Positions 9,098 through 17,771 of a stretch of 64,000 nt of DNA are shown here, piece after piece. Within the stretch, counting starts at the first letter, position 1. The number at the start of each line of letters is the position of its first letter. The stretch spans positions 124,001-188,000 of the forward strand of contig JAFLCB010000005.1 of the NCBI GenBank assembly GCA_017302795.1. The letters are read 5' to 3'. The notes beneath the pieces are model-generated. The model was not told the origin of the DNA and did not search any database. It worked only from the letters and a program-made list of their open reading frames with translations. This DNA comes from Deltaproteobacteria bacterium (GTDB taxonomy: Bacteria > Bdellovibrionota > Bdellovibrionia > Bdellovibrionales > JAMPXM01). The translations under genes and the position numbers were made by a program.

Positions 9098-10054
9098 ATG
9101 ACTCCGGATGAAACAGTGGGAGCATACGGAATCCGTTTTGCGCCTTCACCAACTGGACCCTTTCACGTTGGAAACCTCCGCACAGCGTGGGTTTCCTGGA
9201 AAATTGGTCAATCACTCGGACAACCGTGGATTATTCGAATAGAAGATATCGATACCGCGCGAGTCAAAGAGGATGCGTGGTCAAATCCCTCAACCGGCCA
9301 GCTTTCGGACCTGAATAAGCTTGGCCTCATTCCCGATCAGCTGCTGCGACAATCTGAAAATCACTCACGTCACGAAATGCTCTTTAGAAAAGCGGTCGAT
9401 GAAGACCGAGTGTATCCATGTGATTGCTCTCGAAGCGATGTGCGGGCGGCGCTTACTGGTTTTGCCAGTGCTCCTCACGAGCGCGAGCCCGAGTATTCGG
9501 GCCATTGTCGAAACTTAGAAAAACATCGGACGCTGAATCCTGTCGAGACACTTGCGTGGAGATGGAAGTTGGAAGACCCAAGTGGTCGCTTTGATCCAGT
9601 CATCGCACGAACGCAATTAGAGGGAACTCAGTTGAATCAAGGCGATCAATCTCGACACTTTCAACCTGGGTACCATTTCGCGTGTGCGGTGGACGACGCC
9701 GACGGCGGATACCGTCTACTCGTGAGGGCTTGGGATCTCGCGCCCGCTGAAGAGATACAAAAGAACATCCGGCGATGGGTGTCTCCCGACAACATGTCGC
9801 GGGTGTTCCACTGTACATTGGTAACTTTAGACAACGGTAAACGGCTTGAGAAACGAACCAAAGGAATCACACTCACAGAATTGAAATCCGGCGGGCTGAA
9901 CGCCAAAATGCTTGTTCAAAAGTTTGAAGAAACAATCGATATGAAAAAGGCCGTCAGCGACATCAAGACGGCCGAAAACAACGGCCAAGAGTTTCCCGTG
10001 TTGGGCGAAGCCAGAAAAACCATCGGCCTTTCTGAACTTTCAATCCGCTCCTAA
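9098..10054 (+). CDS. gluQ: Glutamyl-Q tRNA(Asp) synthetase (GluQ-RS)
   Basis: A truncated class Ic glutamyl-tRNA synthetase paralogue that attaches glutamate to queuosine in tRNA(Asp). The 318-residue protein lacks the anticodon-binding half of GluRS, as expected. It has the class I signature region RFAPSPTGPFHVGN (HVGN at residues 23-26, the HIGH motif), IRIEDIDTARV, a CDC...C set typical of the zinc site of GluQ-RS, and a KMSKS-like GKRLEKR. The ATG at 9098 is one base after the preceding stop. This start removes 23 residues that would overlap the upstream gene. The nearest paralogue, GluRS, is excluded by length. Confidence 0.88.
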   Translation: MTPDETVGAYGIRFAPSPTGPFHVGNLRTAWVSWKIGQSLGQPWIIRIEDIDTARVKEDAWSNPSTGQLSDLNKLGLIPDQLLRQSENHSRHEMLFRKAVDEDRVYPCDCSRSDVRAALTGFASAPHEREPEYSGHCRNLEKHRTLNPVETLAWRWKLEDPSGRFDPVIARTQLEGTQLNQGDQSRHFQPGYHFACAVDDADGGYRLLVRAWDLAPAEEIQKNIRRWVSPDNMSRVFHCTLVTLDNGKRLEKRTKGITLTELKSGGLNAKMLVQKFEETIDMKKAVSDIKTAENNGQEFPVLGEARKTIGLSELSIRS

Positions 10055-11046
10055 TTGGCCTCTAGCCATTCCTTTAAAGTCATCCGCTTTGATTTTACAG
10101 TTCCCGTCAGTCCAGACTTGGGATCAGGAATATATCCATACGGCGGAATTCCTCGAACGGTATGCCATTCATTTTTTTCTCGGAAAGAAGCCATCAGTCC
10201 AGGCGACTGCTCCAGTCCAAAAATCGTAATCCCAATCGGACCAGGCAATCGCACGTGTCCCCACACCATTTGCTTCGCAACAAACGTGGACTTCAGGTCA
10301 AAGCGCTCAACCAGACGCAGCAATGCCGCTGGTGCATCGTAATGTTCCAGCCAGCGCCTGTCGAACCAACTTGTACAAGCAGCGGCGCAACTTTCTTGGG
10401 CCAATGTAAACTTGCTCGAATCAAATTCCGGAGCAATCGGCTCACCTTCTTTAACGCCCGCACCGCGACTGTGCTTAGCGATCAATTCGTGTCGTTGTCT
10501 TGTTCTAATAAAATCGAGAATCGCCTTTTGTTCAGCCGCGGTGATTGGCAAAGTCAGTTCCATCAAAGCGGCACTCTGAAATCCCATTGGCGTAAAGCGC
10601 CCCAAGTGAAATTCACGTATAAACTGAAACGAAAAATAGTATTTTCCAACCCGCAGCGATGCCGTGCCGGGATTGTTGGCTGGGTGATCGTTCAAAACTA
10701 GTCCCACTGTGTCTTTACCAACCTGGTTCATCCAAGCGTTTAACTTAACGGAAGGAACGCCGGTCACGACAAACTCGCCTTTCGCCGGAAAGCGCCCCAG
10801 GGCAGATTGTCTTCCAGCAGGTGTCAGCGCCCAGCGAGTCACGTACGAAGTGTCTTCTAGGCCCATGCTTACCAGTGCTTTTGTGTAGTCAACTTTTACC
10901 TGGCGCAAGTCGACGTCCGCAAAAACCGGCTCAGCTTCCGCTGCCACTACTTTGAATTGCTGCTCACAACGAGTAGCGGAATGGGCGGCATCCATTGCAG
11001 CGACAATCGTCAGAACTAAAATGGCTAGAAAGAATCTCAACTTCAT
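10051..11046 (-). CDS. Exported protein of unknown function
   Basis: A 331-residue protein with a clear signal peptide (about residues 1-24, KLRFFLAILVLTIVAAMDAAHS). No known domain recognised. Cysteines are few: one near residue 27 and a CAAAC pair near residue 222. The C-terminal part contains GPIGITIFGLEQSPGLMASF and IPPYGYIPDPKSG, which look like a folded globular domain. Its ATG overlaps the stop of the 718-residue upstream gene (ATGA, 11043-11046), so the two are translationally coupled and probably work together in the periplasm. The stop also lies within 4 bases of the gluQ end, on the opposite strand. Confidence 0.72.
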   Translation of the reverse strand: MKLRFFLAILVLTIVAAMDAAHSATRCEQQFKVVAAEAEPVFADVDLRQVKVDYTKALVSMGLEDTSYVTRWALTPAGRQSALGRFPAKGEFVVTGVPSVKLNAWMNQVGKDTVGLVLNDHPANNPGTASLRVGKYYFSFQFIREFHLGRFTPMGFQSAALMELTLPITAAEQKAILDFIRTRQRHELIAKHSRGAGVKEGEPIAPEFDSSKFTLAQESCAAACTSWFDRRWLEHYDAPAALLRLVERFDLKSTFVAKQMVWGHVRLPGPIGITIFGLEQSPGLMASFREKNEWHTVRGIPPYGYIPDPKSGLTGTVKSKRMTLKEWLEAN

Positions 11047-13199
11047 CGAGCACCTCTTCTTCCGGATACGACCGGTACGCTTACGAACATCGCCTCACAT
11101 CGCTGCGCAACTGGCAAACGGCGCAACTCGGCCGCAGTTCTTACAGGTGTTGCCTCTTCAGCAGGTTGTGCGCGTTCAACCACCGTCAACGCCGGACTCC
11201 TGGTCGTCGTGCGCGCCACTTTCGATCGATTGTCGAGCATTGAGCCAAGTTCGACAGCATCAACAGCATATCGACCCAGTCGTCGCTCGGCGACAATACC
11301 CTCGGCAGTCTGAGGCCCCTCAAGAAGCGCAAAACCAATCACTGGATCTGGGCTCGCAGCCGTTGTCTTTGGCGTTCTCGCTTCGATCACCAAAGTTCCG
11401 TCGATCATTTTGTACAGATAGTAAAAGGCAGCTGTCGAAAGCGAACGGCGGAGTGGTGACACGCGGCTTTCAGTTTTCAGACGCGTCCATTCATTGGCTA
11501 GGAGCTCTTGCAAGCGTTCATCACTTTGCTGCGCCTGCAAACTCGCAAGCGTCGCCGGAGAAAGCTGAGCAAGCTTTGCTCGCCATTCTCCCAGGATTTT
11601 GTTCAACCCTTTATCTCGACCGAAGCCAAAGTCGGCTTCGGTCAGCCGCAGGCCCGTTATCTTTTCTGCTTCCTGAGCCGCGATCTGATCAAATAGCTTT
11701 TGGATTCCATCTTTGTCCATTCTTGCACGAGGATCGATTTCGTTGATCGCACGCAGCAAGTACGCAGCTAAGGTTTCAAAACCGTTTACGTTGCGAATTA
11801 ATTTGTAATACCAACTTCCCAAAAACGCGACACCCTCAGCACCTAGGCCCAGGGCATTCGAAAACTTTCCCCAGGTGAAAGGATCGCTGAAATGTGCAAA
11901 TCTCGCGAGCTTGCGATTCTGTCTTACCGCCAATTCCGTGTCGAAACGAAACCCGTCATTATCTTTGAACATGACTTCGCCTGTCGGAAGCCAACCATCG
12001 CCAGTTTTTTTCAGCCGATAGTAGAAATTTTGAGTATGAAGTTCGCCAGGTAAACCTTCTACCAGTCCCATTCCTAAGTAGCTGCGGAGAAGCGGACGAA
12101 TAATTCGCTCTTGAACAAAATCCAGTGGCCTCTCTCCAGCCAGAGCGGCCATATCTTTGATATTTAGACCTTCCACGGCATTCGCTCCCGTGTTTTGTAG
12201 AATGAACGCCGGGATCCAGCGATAGCCACGACCAGGATTCATCAAATCCGGAGCGACCTCTCGAAAAATGGTCGACGCAATTTTGCCCTTGGGCTGCATC
12301 GCCGCGGGTTCAAGCATGAACTGCACGCCGTATTTTTTCATCTGCTCACCTGGAACAGATTCGATGGCCTCGCTCATGATGATCGCTCGTCGAGCCTTTT
12401 TGTCGGTGTTGATGCGGACGGATCCGTCGATCTCTTTATGTATCGAAACTTTCACCCAGTGCACTTCCGATGGCTTTTCAGAATCCATCACGATCAACGA
12501 CCGAGGACTAGAGGTGGTCATCGCGTCGTAGTGGTAAACAATCCCGAACTTTTCAATAAGATCCGCGTAAGCACTGACGTAGTTGGGATGAATAAAAAAC
12601 CGGTTGTACTTGCGGCCACTCTTTTCAAATTGAACAAGAGATTTGGTTTCCGCGGTCGCGTAGTCAGAGAGATGCGAAAACTCCATTTCGGAAATTGGAA
12701 TTGGGATATAGGGAACTTTGAAAGTCGTGAATTCGGCCGGAGCGAAAACACCTAAACTCTTTAGGTCGTTGGACTCTTGCGCATGAAGGTTCGCTGCTTT
12801 CTCGAGCTGCATCACTTCAGCAAGGGGCTTGGGCATCCGTCGCATCAAGCTTTCTGGTGACGACACATCGGTCGCAATCACAGTCGCTTCGGCGTTTATC
12901 GGACCTGAAAGTATTTGGTGTCGCCCGACTTTTCCTTTCGCGACCGGCTCTTCGCGAGTTTTGAAATATCGAATTTCAATATCGCGCTCTGGTGGCTGAT
13001 CCATTCCTATTGGAAGTAGCCACCGAAGTCCTGCTCGATCGCGAACGAGGTGCATCCCTTCAGGAATCTCAACTGCACCCGTTTTTGGAACTTGTCGTGG
13101 TGAATCGTTTTCGGCATTGACCGCTGGCGCTCCAGCAATCAGCACAAAGGCCAAGGCGACGACGATCAAAAAGATCGCCAGATTCGCTATTCGTCGCAT
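11043..13199 (-). CDS. Large exported protein of unknown function (718 aa)
   Basis: The ATG at 13199 is chosen because a run of eight G residues lies just upstream and the product then begins with a classical signal peptide: MRRIA, hydrophobic core, cleavage near PAVNA. The mature protein of about 690 residues is soluble in character with no recognisable catalytic motif. It reads as a mixed alpha/beta periplasmic protein. It is followed without a gap by another exported protein (ATGA overlap), the arrangement expected for a two-component envelope factor. No lipobox and no C-terminal membrane segment. The function is unknown; the long open frame and signal sequence make the gene itself secure. 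Confidence 0.75.
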   Translation of the reverse strand: MRRIANLAIFLIVVALAFVLIAGAPAVNAENDSPRQVPKTGAVEIPEGMHLVRDRAGLRWLLPIGMDQPPERDIEIRYFKTREEPVAKGKVGRHQILSGPINAEATVIATDVSSPESLMRRMPKPLAEVMQLEKAANLHAQESNDLKSLGVFAPAEFTTFKVPYIPIPISEMEFSHLSDYATAETKSLVQFEKSGRKYNRFFIHPNYVSAYADLIEKFGIVYHYDAMTTSSPRSLIVMDSEKPSEVHWVKVSIHKEIDGSVRINTDKKARRAIIMSEAIESVPGEQMKKYGVQFMLEPAAMQPKGKIASTIFREVAPDLMNPGRGYRWIPAFILQNTGANAVEGLNIKDMAALAGERPLDFVQERIIRPLLRSYLGMGLVEGLPGELHTQNFYYRLKKTGDGWLPTGEVMFKDNDGFRFDTELAVRQNRKLARFAHFSDPFTWGKFSNALGLGAEGVAFLGSWYYKLIRNVNGFETLAAYLLRAINEIDPRARMDKDGIQKLFDQIAAQEAEKITGLRLTEADFGFGRDKGLNKILGEWRAKLAQLSPATLASLQAQQSDERLQELLANEWTRLKTESRVSPLRRSLSTAAFYYLYKMIDGTLVIEARTPKTTAASPDPVIGFALLEGPQTAEGIVAERRLGRYAVDAVELGSMLDNRSKVARTTTRSPALTVVERAQPAEEATPVRTAAELRRLPVAQRCEAMFVSVPVVSGRRGAR

Positions 13200-13502
13200 G
13201 CATCCCCCCCAGAACTGCAAACAATCAGTATCGAAGAGCGGGGTTTAGCTTGCTCATTGTGTAACCGCGATCAGACTCAGGCTGACTCGCAGCGCAATGT
13301 AAAATTGAATATGGATCGTGAAAGAATGTTGGTGAAAATGAAAAGAAAATCGAACGGATAGTTGAAAAGGTTCACCATTCAGTGCCGTTCGAACTAATGC
13401 ATTGCACAAGTATCGCTGATAGAATCTCGCAATAGTTGAATTTCCTCTGCTAGCCTAACCCGCATTAACACCACGATTGAAGAGCCGTGCGAGGAGTTCT
13501 GT
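13200..13502. other. Divergent intergenic region, 303 bases
   Basis: It lies between two genes transcribed away from each other, both for exported proteins, so it must carry two promoters. It is AT-rich relative to its surroundings (especially 13300-13370). No convincing pair of -35/-10 boxes, no tRNA and no perfect long palindrome was found by eye. A ribosome site GAGGAG (13491-13496) precedes the plus-strand gene. Confidence 0.5.
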
Positions 13503-14114
13503 ATGTCGAGACTGTTTTCTAAGATATTACTGACTGTGTTTCTAACAGCTTTCTTTTCTGGGGTTCAGTCCGCGGCGGCGCAAGCTGGATTCAAAAACGG
13601 AAACACCTTCGATTACAAGTCCGCTGTCGGAGACGTTTCCGTTCATTGCCCAAATACAGGCGGAGGAAGCCCTCCTGGCGGACCAAGCGGTCCGACCTTC
13701 GCAAACTATCGTTGCTATGGTTACTCACTTACTCCAGGTGACGCAGATTACTTTGTTGGACCGAAAGTTAATGCCGATGAAGTCGAGCTTTCGGCGGTTC
13801 GAGCAGATGGCAGCAAACGATCGAAAACGAGTGAATATGAGTCCGCAAAAGGGCAATCGAAAGACACTTTTAATCTTTGGATAGAAACGCTTTTTCAAAA
13901 GCCACTTTTGAAGATGGGTCGTAACGATGTGACGTGGACGTTGAAGCGCGGAGGCCGAACGGTCCAAACCGGCTCATTCATCGCAGAAGTTTTTGATCGC
14001 GGTGACCTGCGCTGCCCGTCAACTTCAGAAACCTCTTGGGACCCAAGTGATTGTCAAAACTCAGGTCGCATTTGCAGCGATTATTTTTTCCGCTATGGGA
14101 ATCAGTGCCGGTAG
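13503..14114 (+). CDS. Small secreted cysteine-containing protein of unknown function
   Basis: A 203-residue protein with a signal peptide (about residues 1-26, cleavage after SAAAQA). The mature part has a Gly/Pro/Ser linker (GGGSPPGGPSGP) near residue 56, a central beta-rich region and a cluster of cysteines near the C-terminus (LRCPSTSETSW, SDCQNSGRICSD, NQCR) that probably form disulfides. A GAGGAG ribosome site lies a few bases upstream of the ATG. The gene stands alone and converges on ctpA; a G/C-rich inverted repeat at about 14107-14130 followed by a short T-run could terminate it. No family recognised. Confidence 0.68.
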   Translation: MSRLFSKILLTVFLTAFFSGVQSAAAQAGFKNGNTFDYKSAVGDVSVHCPNTGGGSPPGGPSGPTFANYRCYGYSLTPGDADYFVGPKVNADEVELSAVRADGSKRSKTSEYESAKGQSKDTFNLWIETLFQKPLLKMGRNDVTWTLKRGGRTVQTGSFIAEVFDRGDLRCPSTSETSWDPSDCQNSGRICSDYFFRYGNQCR

Positions 14115-14137
14115 AAAGGCCCTAACCGGCTTTCCGC

Positions 14138-15640
14138 TTACGGTTTTTTAGTTTCAGCCGGCGCCGTCTTGTCAGGAGTTTTCTCGGCGGCTTTTTCGGC
14201 CGCTTTCTCTGCAGCTTTCTCTGCAGCTTTCTCTGCAGCTTTTTCTGCGGCCGCAGAGGAACCACCGAACTTTTCCATGACCCTCCAAGCCTTGATATAG
14301 TTGTAAGCTTGAAGAACTTGGAAATCCTCGTGAAGAAGCTTGTCCCGGGGAGACATGTTTGTCTTCTTGGTCGAATCCTGTTTGTACCAAAAGGACATTG
14401 AATCCGATGAATCTGACTTTTTACCTTCCTTGGATTCCTTTTCTTTATCGCTCAACAAATGTCCGCCGAGATCTTGCTCTCGTCGCACTTCCCGACGAAT
14501 GATTGCCTTTTTGAACTGCTCAGGGTCGACATCTTCGACCACCACGTCAGGTTTCACGCCTTCCGACTGAATAGATCTACCGCTAGGGGTGTAGTAACGC
14601 GCGACCGTCAGCTTTAGACCAGAGCCATCACCCAACTTAACAACCGATTGCACACTGCCTTTTCCAAAAGTTCGTTGCCCCATAATCAGTGCTCGTTTGT
14701 TGTCTTGCAGTGCGCCGGCAAGAATTTCAGAGGCACTTGCCGAGTACTCATTTACGAGGACGACGATCGGGAAACCGCTATAGGTGCCCTCTCGTTTCGC
14801 ATAGATGACCTCTTTTTCTTTTTTGTTGCGCCCGATCGTACTGACAATCGCGCCTTCCTCTAAAAACAGGTCGCTGATTTTTACAGCCTGGTCCAAAAGT
14901 CCTCCGGGATTTCTCCTAAGGTCGACCACCAGACCACGTATAGTCTTCGACTTTTTCGTAACTTCTTTTAAGGCTTTCTCAAAGTCGGTAGCGGAGTTCT
15001 CGATGAAACTTGTAAGTCGAATGTAGCCGAAACCCTCGTCGAGCTCTGTGAACTTAACCGACTTCAATTTTACAGTGCCGCGAGCAACCGTAAATTCTTT
15101 CGACTTTTCGAACCCCTCTCGGAAAATCCCCATGCGCACTTTGGAACCCTTTTTACCGCGCATTCGTTGAGCGGCTTCGGCAAGACTTAAACCCTTTGTC
15201 GATTCACCGTTGATCTCGACGATTTTGTCTCCGGCCTGAATTCCCGCTTCCCAAGCTGGGGTATCTTCGATGGGCGAGATCACTGTCAGTACGTCGTTTT
15301 GCAACGTAATTTCAATTCCAAGTCCGCCAAACTCCCCGCTCGTTTCGCTCTCAAACTCTTTGTAGACTTCGGGCGGAAGGAAGTTTGTGTGGGGATCAAG
15401 TTCTTGAAGCATCCCCTTTACACCGCCATAGATCAGTTTTGTCATGTCGACTTCCTCGACGTAATATTGCTGAACTAGGTTCAAGACTTTTGTGAATATC
15501 TGTAGATCGGCGTAACGTTCTTTTGCATAAGCGAGGGTGCTGCTTGCAGAGATAGCACCAAGTGTAAAACCAGCCAGTCCGATCGATGACAAAAAAGCAA
15601 TCGTGATGACTCCGCGAGCGGTTTTATTGAACTTTACCAT
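14138..15640 (-). CDS. ctpA: C-terminal processing protease (S41, PDZ)
   Basis: A 500-residue periplasmic serine protease of the CtpA/Prc class. An N-terminal signal anchor (residues about 10-38) is followed by a helical region, a PDZ domain (about 105-185, GGLGIEITLQNDVLTVISPI) and the S41 catalytic domain. The Ser/Lys dyad is intact: Ser302 in EYSASASEI and Lys327 in RTFGKGSV, exactly 25 residues apart as in known Ctp proteases. The C-terminal 40 residues are a low-complexity AEKA-type tail encoded by a 12-bp tandem repeat. Its start overlaps the end of envC by 7 bases, as in the frequent envC-ctp gene order, so regulated trimming of wall hydrolase machinery is a likely role. Confidence 0.94.
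   Translation of the reverse strand: MVKFNKTARGVITIAFLSSIGLAGFTLGAISASSTLAYAKERYADLQIFTKVLNLVQQYYVEEVDMTKLIYGGVKGMLQELDPHTNFLPPEVYKEFESETSGEFGGLGIEITLQNDVLTVISPIEDTPAWEAGIQAGDKIVEINGESTKGLSLAEAAQRMRGKKGSKVRMGIFREGFEKSKEFTVARGTVKLKSVKFTELDEGFGYIRLTSFIENSATDFEKALKEVTKKSKTIRGLVVDLRRNPGGLLDQAVKISDLFLEEGAIVSTIGRNKKEKEVIYAKREGTYSGFPIVVLVNEYSASASEILAGALQDNKRALIMGQRTFGKGSVQSVVKLGDGSGLKLTVARYYTPSGRSIQSEGVKPDVVVEDVDPEQFKKAIIRREVRREQDLGGHLLSDKEKESKEGKKSDSSDSMSFWYKQDSTKKTNMSPRDKLLHEDFQVLQAYNYIKAWRVMEKFGGSSAAAEKAAEKAAEKAAEKAAEKAAEKTPDKTAPAETKKP
14187..14246. repeat. Five 12-bp tandem repeats inside ctpA
   Basis: Units of the type GCAGCTTTCTCT repeat every 12 bases (two are identical, three have small changes). 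They encode the EKAA-type C-terminal tail of the protease. Period divisible by three keeps the frame, so copy number can vary without breaking the gene. Confidence 0.85.
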
Positions 15641-16812
15641 TTAGCATCTCCCTGTTGCGCATCTTCTGACTGAGCTGCGAGCTTACGTTCTAAATTTTTA
15701 CTCATTTGTCCAGTTTGGATAGCACTCTGACGAGAAATCCAATGTGCCGGATTTTCAGGTTCAGAAAAATGGCGAAACTCAAAATAGAGTTGACCGCTGG
15801 AGGCGGCCAGTTTTTGTCCTCGGAGAACTCGGGCGCCAGTTTCGGTCTCGACTTTAGCCAGTCCGGCGTAGATGGAATAATAATGATCATCATGATCAAC
15901 AATAAGGGCGTTTCCATAGCCCGTTAAAGCGCCTTGAAAAACCACAGTGCCGTCGTCCGTCGACACAACCGGGGTGTCAATTCCAACATCTATTAACCAA
16001 CCTTTGTGGCTGATCTTAAACTGATGCTTTTCATCTACGTGTAGACCAAATTCTCTTGCGATCTGCCCTGATCCGACCGGGGCAAGGAGTGTTCCTTTTT
16101 TCTCATAGATAGATGGCTTCAGCAGCTGCGCAATTTCAACATCACTGACGTTGACGGTTTGTCGCAATCGGCGAATTTCGGAAATGCGCTTTCTGGTTTC
16201 ACCGTCGATTCTGTTTGCAAGCATCGACTTCGCTTGATGCTCTTGCGCCAGCAAGCCTTCTTGTTTTTGAATTCGTTTTTCAACCAAAAGAAGTTTTTCG
16301 ACTTGACCACGCAGCTTCTTGCGCTGCTGACCCAACAAAGTAAGGTTCGAACGATAAGCTCGAATCAAATGGAAATCACGATCGGAAATTATTTTAAGAT
16401 TTCTTAATGTGGAATCAAATTCAAATGCGTTCGAAGTAGAAAAAACGGCGCCAAAATAAGATTCACCCGAAATTTTGTAGAGTGCTCGCAGACGAATTTT
16501 TAAACTACTCCGCTGCCTAGCGATTTGGTCTTCCAGCGTTTTGATGGCCACGGCAACCGTTGCAACAGCGTCCTGACTTTGCAACAGTTCGTCCGTTAAC
16601 TTACCCTTTCGCGACGAGATTTTCTTCATCCTCTGATTGATTGCGTACAAAGATCCAAGCAGTCGGCGCTTTTCGGCTTCTGATTCATTGATCACTTCTC
16701 GGTTCTCTCGAAGCTTTTTCGCGATTCCAGAGCCCTCTTCCGAAGCTCCAGCAATTGCTGAAAATGACATCAAAAAAACGCAGTATGCAGCGATTGGAAA
16801 TGGAGCTCTCAC
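15634..16812 (-). CDS. envC: Murein hydrolase activator EnvC-like (coiled coil plus degenerate LytM)
   Basis: A 392-residue periplasmic protein that in known systems links FtsEX to amidase activation at the septum. The GTG at 16812 is chosen: AAGGGAG lies 7 bases upstream, it overlaps the ftsX stop (GTGA), and a signal peptide follows directly. Residues about 30-250 are a long coiled coil; 285-375 is an M23/LytM fold. The zinc ligands are altered: an HKGWLID stretch replaces HxGxD and QLYFEFRH lacks the first His of HxH, so it is expected to be an activator and not a peptidase, as E. coli EnvC is. Confidence 0.9.
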   Translation of the reverse strand: MRAPFPIAAYCVFLMSFSAIAGASEEGSGIAKKLRENREVINESEAEKRRLLGSLYAINQRMKKISSRKGKLTDELLQSQDAVATVAVAIKTLEDQIARQRSSLKIRLRALYKISGESYFGAVFSTSNAFEFDSTLRNLKIISDRDFHLIRAYRSNLTLLGQQRKKLRGQVEKLLLVEKRIQKQEGLLAQEHQAKSMLANRIDGETRKRISEIRRLRQTVNVSDVEIAQLLKPSIYEKKGTLLAPVGSGQIAREFGLHVDEKHQFKISHKGWLIDVGIDTPVVSTDDGTVVFQGALTGYGNALIVDHDDHYYSIYAGLAKVETETGARVLRGQKLAASSGQLYFEFRHFSEPENPAHWISRQSAIQTGQMSKNLERKLAAQSEDAQQGDAKW

Positions 16813-17771
16813 CCAGTCACTCCCTTGGCCGCGACTCCGGTTAAGGCGGATTTTCGGGCGGCGGACCACCCATCGTTCATCGAGCGCACCGTGATGAATG
16901 CGCCGAGGGCGCCAAGCGCAGCCGCGAGAACGGCAATCGTCAATGCTTCGACAGCGGTAAAATAGCGAAATTCTTGCGCGATACGTGCGAACGCCAAGCT
17001 CTTTTTCATAATCGACATCTGCCAACTAAAAATAGCACCGTTCAACGTCAGCGCCATGACAATCGCGATCGTGGACAGCATCGCACCTTCGACGACATAA
17101 GGCTTTCTAATGAAGTCGGCGGTCGCGCCTATCAATTCAAGGATTTCGATTTCATCGCGTCGGCCGGAAAGGAGCGCGCGAATTGAATTCCCAATAATAA
17201 ACAGCGATCCAAGCAAAAGAATCACGCCGATCGCGAGGCCAGCATTTTGTATCACTTTAACAAAGGACGCATAGTTTCGGACCCAGCTTTGGCCATAGCT
17301 CACGTCCTCTACACCTTCGTGCTTCAGAATCTCTGCGGCAATGGCTTCCAGTTTCGCGACATTCGTTTCGTTGGTCGAATCGCCTTTTAACTTTAAGTTG
17401 ATGCTCGCAGGGAACGGGGTCGAGAATTCAGAATCTGACATGAGGTCTGGTGCGTAGCTCGCCATTTGATCGCGGAAAAGATCCGCAGCTTTTTCTTTCG
17501 ACAAGTACTCGACGGAAGCCACCTCCCGCCGAGCCCCGAATTCAGATTTCAAATTTTGGATAGCAGCCTCACTAAGTCCGTCCTCGAGGTAGACTGAAAT
17601 CTGTACGTTCTCACCCCAGACAGCCAGTACTCTTTTAAAATTCTGAGTAAGAGTGACCATGAACAGAACGACGGCGAAAGTCGCTGTCAATACGGCTAGA
17701 GTCGCAATTTGCATTCCAATATGCTGCCGCCACGATCTTGCGATAGCGTCTAGAGATCTTGCGAAAGCCAT
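16809..17771 (-). CDS. ftsX: Cell division protein FtsX
   Basis: Inner-membrane permease-like partner of FtsE with four membrane segments: one near residues 15-40 and three in the C-terminal half (about 165-195, 220-245, 270-300). Between the first two lies the periplasmic domain (VQISVYLEDGLSEAAIQNLK) that contacts EnvC-type activators. The ATG at 17771 with GGAG six bases upstream is preferred over a TTG at 17819; it still overlaps ftsE by 22 bases. Order ftsE-ftsX-envC-ctpA with overlaps at every joint indicates one operon. FtsX passes the ATPase cycle of FtsE to septal wall splitting. Confidence 0.92.
   Translation of the reverse strand: MAFARSLDAIARSWRQHIGMQIATLAVLTATFAVVLFMVTLTQNFKRVLAVWGENVQISVYLEDGLSEAAIQNLKSEFGARREVASVEYLSKEKAADLFRDQMASYAPDLMSDSEFSTPFPASINLKLKGDSTNETNVAKLEAIAAEILKHEGVEDVSYGQSWVRNYASFVKVIQNAGLAIGVILLLGSLFIIGNSIRALLSGRRDEIEILELIGATADFIRKPYVVEGAMLSTIAIVMALTLNGAIFSWQMSIMKKSLAFARIAQEFRYFTAVEALTIAVLAAALGALGAFITVRSMNDGWSAARKSALTGVAAKGVTG

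Noticed and set aside
10952-11746. A 264-codon plus-strand open frame with no stop
   Set aside because: It lies wholly antisense to the 718-residue exported protein gene, has no ribosome site, and gives a Ser/Gln/Arg-rich product typical of shadow frames.
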